DNA from: Verrucomicrobia bacterium 12-59-8 | GTDB taxonomy: Bacteria > Verrucomicrobiota > Verrucomicrobiae > Verrucomicrobiales > Verrucomicrobiaceae | Length of the DNA: 7,405 nt | NCBI GenBank assembly: GCA_002279765.1 | Contig: NCCR01000002.1 | Coordinates: 83,786 to 91,190 of the forward strand | Direction of reading: 5' to 3' | Part shown: in pieces, positions 1-6,034 of the stretch | Position numbering within the stretch: position 1 is the first letter of the stretch | Layout of the letters: each line of letters starts with the position of its first letter | The notes under the pieces: model-generated | Told to the model about the DNA's origin: nothing | Seen by the model: the letters and a program-made list of their open reading frames with translations, nothing else | Database searches by the model: none | Position numbers and translations under genes: made by a program

Positions 1-655
1 ATTCGCCGATGCCGAGCGCAAGCTCAGTTATGCCGAAGTGCGGGCACCGTTTGATGGCATCATCAACCGCATCCGAACCAAGGCCGGCAGCCTCGTTTCA
101 GAAGGCGACCTGCTGACCTCCATTTCTAATGATGGCGACGTGTACGCCTATTTCAATGTATCGGAGCGTGAGTATCTGGAGCTGGCCAGACGGAAGGATC
201 TGGGCGTGCAAGGCAGTGTGGTGCTGGAACTGGCCAATGGCGAGATTCATCCGCACAAAGGCAGAATTGAAACTTGGGAAAGTGTGATTTCCAAAAGCAC
301 CGGGAACATCGCCTTCCGGGCCAGCTTTCCCAACCCCGAGCGTCTCCTCAAGCATGGCTCCAGTGGCAAGGTCATGGTCCAGTCAGAATTGAAGAATGCG
401 CTGGTGATACCGCAGAAATGCACCTTTGAAGTTCTGCACAAAACCTGCGTGTTCGTCCTCAATGCGGACAACAGCATCCAGTTGCGCAGCATCGACACAA
501 AACTGCGCCTGCCAAACCACTATGTCATCAACTCCGGTCTGCTGCCCACGGATCGCATCATTTTTGAAGGCATCCAGGTGGTGAAGGAAGGCGAGGTAAT
601 AGCTCCTGACTTCAAATCTCTGGAGGAAGTGGCGCCGTTCTATGCGGTGAGATGA
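1..655 (+). CDS. RND efflux periplasmic adaptor subunit (membrane fusion protein, HlyD/AcrA family), 5'-truncated
   Basis: This is the C-terminal 217 codons of a periplasmic adaptor that links an inner-membrane RND pump to an outer-membrane channel. The frame is open from base 2, so the true start lies upstream; family members are about 370-400 residues, so roughly 150-180 are missing, including the signal peptide and most of the helical hairpin. The visible part opens at the end of the hairpin and the second lipoyl half ('YAEVRAPFDGIINRI', then 'GSLVSEGDLL'). The beta-barrel follows ('DVYAYFNVSEREYLEL', then 'FRASFPNPERLLKHGSSGKV'), and last comes the membrane-proximal domain ('ALVIPQ', 'INSGLLPTDRIIFEGIQVV', 'EGEVIAP'). 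All these match the AcrA/MexA layout in order. An internal GTG at 38 is not the start, because the homology continues upstream of it. The pump gene begins 106 bases downstream in the same direction, and an outer-membrane factor follows, as in mexAB-oprM-type operons. The substrate cannot be read from the sequence. Confidence 0.93.
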   Translation, partial: FADAERKLSYAEVRAPFDGIINRIRTKAGSLVSEGDLLTSISNDGDVYAYFNVSEREYLELARRKDLGVQGSVVLELANGEIHPHKGRIETWESVISKSTGNIAFRASFPNPERLLKHGSSGKVMVQSELKNALVIPQKCTFEVLHKTCVFVLNADNSIQLRSIDTKLRLPNHYVINSGLLPTDRIIFEGIQVVKEGEVIAPDFKSLEEVAPFYAVR

Positions 656-745
656 TGCTAGCGGCATCTTGTGAATCAACGGTTGCGGGAACAGCGCGGC
701 AAGGCATTGCGGCCAACGCTTTCTCAACTCATGCACCCAAACCTT

Positions 746-753
746 GGAAAAGA
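746..753 (+). promoter_or_regulatory. Probable ribosome binding site for the RND pump gene
   Basis: The purine-rich stretch GGAAAAGA lies 8 bases before the ATG at 762. It is a partial match to the Shine-Dalgarno consensus and supports that start, as does the protein N-terminus, which begins like the family ('MIKEFIRRPVLS'). The rest of the 106-base gap (656-761) shows no convincing promoter or terminator. Confidence 0.4.
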
Positions 754-761
754 ATGCTTAA

Positions 762-2309
762 ATGATAAAAGAGTTTATCCGCAGACCAGTGCTGTCGATG
801 GTCATTTCCATCATCATCACTTTCCTGGGTCTGCTGGCGTTGTTCCAACTGCCTATCACCCAGTTTCCGAGCATCGCACCACCAGAGGTCAATGTGACAG
901 TGGAGTATACAGGTGCCAATGCCGAAACTCTGACCAAGGCGGCCATCGTTCCTCTGGAGAGATCGATCAACGGCGTGCCCAAAATGAAGTACATGTCTTC
1001 GCGGGCGGCCAATGACGGCGTCGGCGTTATTTCAGTCATTTTTGAAGCGGGAACCGACCCGGATGTGGCGGCGGTGAACGTGCAAAACCGGGTGGCCACG
1101 GTGATGGGCGAACTGCCGGAGGAAATCATCAAGGCAGGCGTCAGGATCGCGAAGGAGGAGAAGGCCATGCTGATGTATCTCGACATCACCAGCACCAATC
1201 CCGACATCGATGAAATGTTTCTGTACAATTTTGCCGACATCAACATCTTCACCGAACTGAAACGAATCAAGGGCGTGGGGTTTGTGGACATCCTAGGAAC
1301 CCGGGAATACGCCATGCGAGTCTGGCTAAAGCCGGACAACATGCTGGCCTACAACATCTCGGCGGAAGACGTCCTCACAGCCCTGAAGGAGCAGAATGTG
1401 GAAGCCGCGCCAGGGAAGGTGGGGGAAAGCTCGGACAAGTCGGAGCCACATCTGCAGTATGTGATCCGCTACTCCGGAAAATACAAGACCAAGGAGGATT
1501 ACGAAAAGATCCCCATCCGCTCCAATGACGAAGGCCAGGTGCTGCGCATCAAAGACATCGCCGAGGTTGAATTCAGCACCAATTATTTCGATGTGGAGGC
1601 AAAGCTCAATGGCCGACCCACGGCGGCCATTCTGCTTAAACAGCTGCCCGGCTCCAATGCGAACGAAGTCATCGCCAGCATCAAGCAGCGCATGGCCGAG
1701 ATCAAGGAGTCCACCTTCCTCAAGGGCATGAACTATGAGATCAGCTATGATGTGTCACGCTTTCTTGACGCATCGTTGCATGAGGTGATGCGGACTCTGG
1801 CAGAGGCCTTCCTGCTGGTTTCGCTGGTGACGTTTGTCTTCCTGCAGGACTGGCGTTCCACCTTGATCCCTGTCATCGCCGTCCCGGTGTCATTGGTCGG
1901 CACTTTCTTCTTCATGCAGTTGCTGGGCTTCTCGCTGAATCTGATCACGCTGCTGGCACTGGTGCTCGCGATCGGCATCGTGGTGGACGGAGCCATCGTG
2001 GTGGTGGAGGCGGTACATGCGAAGATGGAAAGCACAGGAGCGGGGCCGCGCCAGGCCACTGAGGAAGCCATGGGTGAAATCGGTGGTGCCATCATTGCCA
2101 TCACGCTGGTGATGGCCGCTGTCTTTGTTCCCGCGTCCTTCATGTCTGGCCCCTCCGGCATCTTCTACCAGCAGAATGGCGATTGCGATCGTGCTGTCAG
2201 GTTGCGTCGCGCTGACGCTTACCCCCGCGCTGTGCGCCTTGATGTTAAAAAACATGCATCATGCGCCCAAGAGCAACAGCCTGATGAACCGTTTTTTTGG
2301 TCTATTTAA
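762..2309 (+). CDS. RND efflux pump, N-terminal half (TM1 to the start of TM6)
   Basis: This is the 5' piece of the broken pump gene: 515 codons, of which the first 471 are homologous and the last 44 are out-of-frame residues after the lesion. TM1 spans about residues 9-30. The first periplasmic porter loop follows ('APPEVNVTVEYTGA', 'FEAGTDPDVAAVNVQNR'), then TM2-TM5 between about 347 and 461 ('FVFLQDWRSTLIPV', 'GIVVDGAIVVVEA', 'AAVFVPASFMSG'). In AcrB the TM4 motif is VDDAIVVVEN, with Asp407 and Asp408 in the proton relay. Here Asp409 is kept but Gly410 replaces the second Asp (GGA at 1989). The start at 762 gives the standard family N-terminus. On its own this product would lack TM6-12 and the second porter loop and should not transport. 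Confidence 0.85.
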   Translation: MIKEFIRRPVLSMVISIIITFLGLLALFQLPITQFPSIAPPEVNVTVEYTGANAETLTKAAIVPLERSINGVPKMKYMSSRAANDGVGVISVIFEAGTDPDVAAVNVQNRVATVMGELPEEIIKAGVRIAKEEKAMLMYLDITSTNPDIDEMFLYNFADINIFTELKRIKGVGFVDILGTREYAMRVWLKPDNMLAYNISAEDVLTALKEQNVEAAPGKVGESSDKSEPHLQYVIRYSGKYKTKEDYEKIPIRSNDEGQVLRIKDIAEVEFSTNYFDVEAKLNGRPTAAILLKQLPGSNANEVIASIKQRMAEIKESTFLKGMNYEISYDVSRFLDASLHEVMRTLAEAFLLVSLVTFVFLQDWRSTLIPVIAVPVSLVGTFFFMQLLGFSLNLITLLALVLAIGIVVDGAIVVVEAVHAKMESTGAGPRQATEEAMGEIGGAIIAITLVMAAVFVPASFMSGPSGIFYQQNGDCDRAVRLRRADAYPRAVRLDVKKHASCAQEQQPDEPFFWSI

Positions 2310-3888
2310 CCGAAGCTACGACAAGGTTTCGGGCACCTACTCACGGTGGATCTCTGCGCTGGCCGGCAGGCGCCTGCTGAGCTGGGGAATACTCCTATGT
2401 TTCTGTATTATCATGGTCCTTGCAGGCGGCAGGCTTCCGTCTGGATTCATCCCCAATGAGGATCAGGGAGCGTTCTATGTCGGCATCACCACACCGGCGG
2501 GCTCCACCCTGGAACGAACCAAGGCGGTGGTTGATGAGGTTCAGCATTGCTGCGAGGGGATCACTGCGATCTCATCAGTCTCCACACTAGCAGGCGTCAA
2601 CATCATCACCGATGCCAGCGGTTCCACGTATGGATCCTGTCTGATCAATCTGACCGGCTGGCATGATCGCACCGAGTCCGTCAATGCGGTGATGGATGAA
2701 CTTGTCCGCCGGACCCGGCACATCAAAGATGCCAAGATCGAACTGTTCTCGCCTCCCGCCGTTCCAGGCTATGGCAATGCGAGCGGCTTCGAACTCCGTC
2801 TGCTGGACCGCACAGGAACGGGCGATTTCAAAAACATGGAAAGCGTGGCCGGAAAGTTCATTGCTGACTTGCGGGCCAGGCCGGAGATCGCGAATGCCTT
2901 CACGAGCTTCGACGCCAGTTTTCCACAGTACATGCTGCATGTGGACAACGACATGGCGGCCCAGAAAGGGGTGACCACCAACAATGTGATGAGCGCCCTG
3001 CAGACTATGCTGGGCGGCAAATACGCCACCAATTTCATCCGGTTCGGACAGCTCTACCGGGTCATGGTGCAGGCACTGCCGGAATACCGCGCACGACCGG
3101 AGGACATCCTGAAACTCCACGTCAAAAACGAGCTCGGGGAGATGGTGCAGCTCTCCACGTTTGTGCAGCTGGAAAAAATCTACGGCGTGGACCAGATCAC
3201 TCGCTACAACATGTTCACCTCGGCTGAAATCAATGGCGAACCGGCCGCCGGATTCAGCAGCGGTGCGGCCATCAAGGCCATCCAGGAAACGGCGAAAGAA
3301 AAACTGCCGAAAGGCTTTGGCATCGACTGGGCCGGCATCACCCGGGATCAAATTCTGGCCGGGAACCAGGCGGTGGTCATCTTCATCATCTGTCTGGCAT
3401 TTGTGTATCTGCTGCTCGCCGCCCAGTACGAAAGCTTTCTGCTGCCGATGCCGGTCATCCTTTCACTGCCCACCGGGCTCCTCGGAGCGTTTGTGTTTCT
3501 GCTGTGGATGGGTCTTGAAAACAACATCTATGCCCAGGTGTCCATGATCATGCTGATCGGGCTGCTCGGAAAGAATGCGATTCTGGTGGTCGAATTTGCC
3601 ATCCAGCGGCAGCGCGAGGGCCTCACCCCGCTACAGGCGGCTGTTGAGAGTGCCACCTCACGCCTGCGGCCCATCCTGATGACATCTCTCGCCTTTGTCG
3701 CCGGATTGAGCCCGCTCATGGCAGCATCCGGTGTGGGTGCGGCCGGAAACCGGACCATCGGTGCCTCGGCGGTCGGCGGCATGATCTTTGGCACCGTGTT
3801 TGGCATGCTGATCATTCCGGGACTCTACGTCATTTTTGCCTCCCTCACTTCAACCCCCAAACCATCCAAGGAACCGGAACATGCGTGA
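2176..3888 (+). CDS. RND efflux pump, C-terminal half (rest of TM6 to TM12)
   Basis: This is the 3' piece of the broken pump gene, about 570 codons in the +1 frame relative to the first half. It begins within TM6 ('VALTLTPALCAL') and contains TM7 ('GILLCFCIIMVLAGG'), the second periplasmic loop ('GFIPNEDQGAFYVGITTPAG', 'FELRLLDR') and TM8-TM12. Relay residues equivalent to AcrB Lys940, Arg971 and Thr978 are present: Lys466 in 'GLLGKNAILVVEFA', and Arg496 and Thr503 in 'RLRPILMTSLAF', counting from the ATG at 2176. That ATG is chosen because it is where homology resumes and is the first in-frame ATG. No Shine-Dalgarno is visible before it, so independent translation is uncertain. An in-frame TTG at 2125 extends the ORF but adds residues unrelated to the family. 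The stop overlaps the start of the outer-membrane factor gene by 8 bases. Confidence 0.85.
   Translation: MAIAIVLSGCVALTLTPALCALMLKNMHHAPKSNSLMNRFFGLFNRSYDKVSGTYSRWISALAGRRLLSWGILLCFCIIMVLAGGRLPSGFIPNEDQGAFYVGITTPAGSTLERTKAVVDEVQHCCEGITAISSVSTLAGVNIITDASGSTYGSCLINLTGWHDRTESVNAVMDELVRRTRHIKDAKIELFSPPAVPGYGNASGFELRLLDRTGTGDFKNMESVAGKFIADLRARPEIANAFTSFDASFPQYMLHVDNDMAAQKGVTTNNVMSALQTMLGGKYATNFIRFGQLYRVMVQALPEYRARPEDILKLHVKNELGEMVQLSTFVQLEKIYGVDQITRYNMFTSAEINGEPAAGFSSGAAIKAIQETAKEKLPKGFGIDWAGITRDQILAGNQAVVIFIICLAFVYLLLAAQYESFLLPMPVILSLPTGLLGAFVFLLWMGLENNIYAQVSMIMLIGLLGKNAILVVEFAIQRQREGLTPLQAAVESATSRLRPILMTSLAFVAGLSPLMAASGVGAAGNRTIGASAVGGMIFGTVFGMLIIPGLYVIFASLTSTPKPSKEPEHA
3868..3873 (+). promoter_or_regulatory. 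Ribosome binding site for the outer-membrane factor
   Basis: AAGGAA lies 7 bases before the ATG at 3881, inside the last codons of the pump gene. It fixes the start at 3881 rather than at the in-frame upstream codon at 3836, and the protein then begins with a signal sequence. Confidence 0.65.
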
Positions 3889-5299
3889 GACCCTGCATCT
3901 GAGCTGGCCATTCCTAAGCGCCTGCATTTCGTTCATGACGCTGCTGTGCACCAGCTGTGAAGATCTGCGCCACTTCGGCAAAAAAACGGAGCAGGTACCG
4001 GAAAAAACCGCCTCATTCACCGGAGTCAGCCAGTGGCGGAAACACTTCACCGACCCCAAATTGCAGGCCCTCACCGAGCAGGCGCTGAACAACAACCGTG
4101 ATCTCAAAATCGCGCTCCAGCGCATCGAGATGGCCAAGGCTCAAATCACCGCCGCACGTAGCGTGCTGGCCCCCAAGGTTTCGGGCGTGGCTGGTGCTGG
4201 CATACAACGTTTTGGCCTCTACACCATGGACGGTGCCGGCAACAGTACCACGCCCATCTATGACGGGCGCATCGTCCCGCGGGATGTCCAGGACTACACG
4301 GTCGGTTTGCAGACGAGCTGGGAAATTGATCTGTGGGGAAAACTGCGGAGCAAAAAAGCCTCCGCCACCGCGCGCCTCCTCGCCAGCGTAGAAGGAAGGA
4401 ATCTGGTGCAGACGCATTTGATTGCCGACCTGGCCACCGCCTACTACGAACTTCTGGCGCTGGACGCTGAGATCACCAACATCGATGAGACCATCAAAAT
4501 CCAGCGTGATGCACTGGAGACGGTGCAGACCCAAAAACAGGCGGGATCCGCCAATGAACTGGCCGTTCAGCAGTTCGAGGCGCTATTGTTCAACCTTCAG
4601 GGCATGCGTCTGGATACTCAGCAGCGGATCGTGGAGCAGGAGGGCATCATCTGCACCCTGCTGGGCGATCCGCAGCGGCCCATCGCACGCAACAGGGCGT
4701 CCCTGATGAACTCAACGCTGCCGCACTTGTCATCCAGTGTGCCGGCTGACATGCTCAAAAACCGGCCCGACATCCGCCGGGCCGAATTTGAACTGGTAGC
4801 TTCGAAAGCCGATGTGAAGGCTGCCAAGGCGGCCTTCCTGCCTTCGGTGTCCATCAATGGCGTGCTTGGACTGCAGGCATTTCAAAGCAACCTTCTGCTC
4901 AACGTCCATTCCGCAACCTATTCGGCCCTTGGCGGCCTGGTGGCCCCATTGATCAACCGCAAGGCGATTCAGGCCGAGTTTGACCACGCCAATGCGTCTC
5001 AATTGGAAGCGCTCAACACCTATCAGCAATCCATCGTGAATGGCTATGTGGAGGTGCATAACCAGCTGGCGTTCATCCGCATTTTAAAGGATCTCCAGAC
5101 CTTGAAGACCAAGGAGGTACACCTGCTGATCGAATCCGTAGCCACGGCGGCAGACTTGTTTCGCACACGTCGGGCCACCTACATCGAGGTGCTCAATGCA
5201 CAGCAGAACGCCCTGAAGGCGCGGCTGCAGCTGATCGGTGTAACCAAGCGGCAGTTCCAGGTGCAGGCCAACCTCTATCGGGCGCTCGGGGGCGGCTGA
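3881..5299 (+). CDS. Outer-membrane efflux lipoprotein (NodT/OprM, TolC-like family)
   Basis: This encodes the outer-membrane channel of the tripartite pump, which forms a trimeric barrel and periplasmic tunnel that docks onto the adaptor. The 472-residue length is normal for the family. The N-terminus is a short signal with hydrophobic residues from about 9 to 22. It ends in 'LLCTSC', so Cys26 is the probable lipid-attached residue; Cys at position -3 is an imperfect lipobox. Two outer-membrane efflux repeats follow. The first has 'LTEQALNNNRDLKIALQRIE', 'WEIDLWGKLRS' (Trp147 onward) and 'AYYELLALDAEI'. The second has 'NRPDIRRAEFEL' (Arg295 onward), 'AAKAAFLPSVSINGVLGLQ', 'YIEVLNAQQNAL' and a typical C-terminal 'LYRALGGG'. 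The gene overlaps the pump by 8 bases, so the two are translationally coupled. The frame is intact, although the pump before it is broken. The outer-membrane factor identity is secure; the substrate is unknown. Confidence 0.93.
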   Translation: MRETLHLSWPFLSACISFMTLLCTSCEDLRHFGKKTEQVPEKTASFTGVSQWRKHFTDPKLQALTEQALNNNRDLKIALQRIEMAKAQITAARSVLAPKVSGVAGAGIQRFGLYTMDGAGNSTTPIYDGRIVPRDVQDYTVGLQTSWEIDLWGKLRSKKASATARLLASVEGRNLVQTHLIADLATAYYELLALDAEITNIDETIKIQRDALETVQTQKQAGSANELAVQQFEALLFNLQGMRLDTQQRIVEQEGIICTLLGDPQRPIARNRASLMNSTLPHLSSSVPADMLKNRPDIRRAEFELVASKADVKAAKAAFLPSVSINGVLGLQAFQSNLLLNVHSATYSALGGLVAPLINRKAIQAEFDHANASQLEALNTYQQSIVNGYVEVHNQLAFIRILKDLQTLKTKEVHLLIESVATAADLFRTRRATYIEVLNAQQNALKARLQLIGVTKRQFQVQANLYRALGGG

Positions 5300-5324
5300 C
5301 CGCAAACCCCGGCAAATTTCGTGC

Positions 5325-5353
5325 TTGGCGAAAATCACGCGTTTTGATAGCCT
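5325..5353 (+). promoter_or_regulatory. Candidate sigma-70-type promoter for the TPR-comEC pair
   Basis: TTGGCG (5325-5330) and TAGCCT (5348-5353) are separated by 17 bases. They match the -35 consensus at 4 of 6 positions and the -10 consensus at 3 of 6, including the key first T, second A and last T. They sit in the 63-base gap after the efflux genes. Transcription would begin about 7 bases after the -10, almost at the ATG at 5363, giving a leaderless or near-leaderless message. That would fit the absence of a Shine-Dalgarno there. The match is weak and could be chance. Confidence 0.25.
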
Positions 5354-5362
5354 CGCCTGACA

Positions 5363-6013
5363 ATGAACACCGCACTTGTCATCCGCATCTGTGTCATCAC
5401 GCTTGCACTTCTGGTCATCGCATTGCTTTGGAACTTCGTCAAAGATGCCGGAGACGGCATGAAGCTCGTGTTTGTGATCTTATTGGGTCTGTCCGGCGGT
5501 CTTCTGGCCGTGAAGTTTTTCATCCCATGGCTGGGAGATATGCTAGGAGAGGCGGTGTTCTCCTCCGGCGAGAAGGTGGAGCAGGATCACATGACCAAAG
5601 CGGCAGTCCGCATCGCCCAGGGTGACTACCCGGGAGCGATCGAACACTATGAAAAGATGCTTGATGAGAAGCCGGACGATCCCTTCCCGGTGGCTGAAAT
5701 CGCCAAGGTTCATGCCGAGCGCCTCCGTGATCCGCAGGCGGCTTTGAAAGTGCTGGAGGAGCATTTGCAGAGCAAGGACTGGCCAGTGGATGATGCGGCA
5801 TTCATCATGTTTCGCATTGCCGATGTGCATTTGACACACCGGCATGATTTTGATGCTGCACGCGACATGCTGGAGCAGATCATTGGCAACTTCCCAAACA
5901 CACGCCACAGCGCCAACGCACACCACCGGATGAGTGACATCGAGCAGATGCAGTACAAACTGCTGATGGAGCAGCGCGCCAAGGCGGGAGCCTCCGGCGC
6001 GGCGCAGGCGTAA
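5363..6013 (+). CDS. Membrane-anchored tetratricopeptide repeat (TPR) protein
   Basis: This 216-residue protein has two N-terminal membrane helices, at about residues 5-23 and 35-53, joined by a short loop with the charged residues Lys27, Asp28 and Asp31. The soluble part carries degenerate TPR-like helix pairs. One lies at about 78-107 ('AAVRIAQGDYPGAIEHYEKM'), a second at about 109-137 ('PQAALKVLEEHL') and a third at about 144-190 ('DFDAARDMLEQIIGNFPNT'). The tail is rich in Ala and Gly. TPR proteins are usually scaffolds for protein contacts; no catalytic motif is visible and no partner can be named. The ATG at 5363 directly precedes the first membrane helix and has no clear ribosome binding site. 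The gene follows the efflux genes after 63 bases and ends 21 bases before comEC, so it is probably co-transcribed with comEC. The coding call is firm; the function is unknown. Confidence 0.85.
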   Translation: MNTALVIRICVITLALLVIALLWNFVKDAGDGMKLVFVILLGLSGGLLAVKFFIPWLGDMLGEAVFSSGEKVEQDHMTKAAVRIAQGDYPGAIEHYEKMLDEKPDDPFPVAEIAKVHAERLRDPQAALKVLEEHLQSKDWPVDDAAFIMFRIADVHLTHRHDFDAARDMLEQIIGNFPNTRHSANAHHRMSDIEQMQYKLLMEQRAKAGASGAAQA

Positions 6014-6034
6014 TGGTTTCAAACGCAGTGGTCG

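Larger units (their letters stand above)
762..3888 (+). pseudogene. RND multidrug efflux pump, inner-membrane subunit (HAE1/AcrB family), frame-disrupted
   Basis: Read across the frame break, this locus encodes one AcrB-type proton-driven drug exporter of about 1,041 residues, close to the usual 1,040-1,050. The first 471 codons (762-2174) match the N-terminal half up to the 'GIFYQQ' segment before TM6. One extra base (2175) follows, and homology resumes in the +1 frame at 2176 ('MAIAIVLSG', then 'VALTLTPALCAL'). AcrB has ten residues between the equivalent Gln and the Leu-Ser of TM6; here only six are present. A net loss of about 11 bases therefore explains both the missing four residues and the frame change. 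Both halves otherwise look well conserved, which suggests a recent mutation or an assembly error. A single-base sequencing slip would not account for the missing residues. The gene sits between its adaptor and outer-membrane partner genes. The alternative is a natural split gene making two half-proteins, which I consider less likely. Confidence 0.75.

Noticed and set aside
654..668. Small inverted repeat GATGC/GCATC at the adaptor stop codon
   Set aside because: The 5-base-pair stem has no U-rich tract after it and lies inside an apparent operon. It is too weak to call a terminator or regulatory hairpin.
671..1015. Plus-strand open frame of 114 codons from the adaptor-pump gap into the pump gene
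   Set aside because: It lies in another frame of well-conserved pump sequence, and its translation is low-complexity and rich in His, Arg and Gly.
758..1342. Minus-strand open frame of 194 codons opposite the pump N-terminus
   Set aside because: The composition is rich in Ser, Thr and Met, typical of the complement of a membrane-protein gene, and no domain is recognisable.
2587..3351. Minus-strand open frame of 254 codons opposite the pump C-terminal half
   Set aside because: No family features are visible, and the opposite strand has clear RND homology across the whole span.
3836..3880. Upstream in-frame start for the outer-membrane factor
   Set aside because: It would add 15 residues ahead of the signal sequence and lies deep inside the pump gene. 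The ATG at 3881 has a good ribosome binding site and starts the signal peptide.
5315..5335. Imperfect inverted repeat in the gap before the TPR gene
   Set aside because: The stem is only five base pairs (TTTCG/CGAAA), is AT-rich and has no following T-run. It is not a credible terminator.
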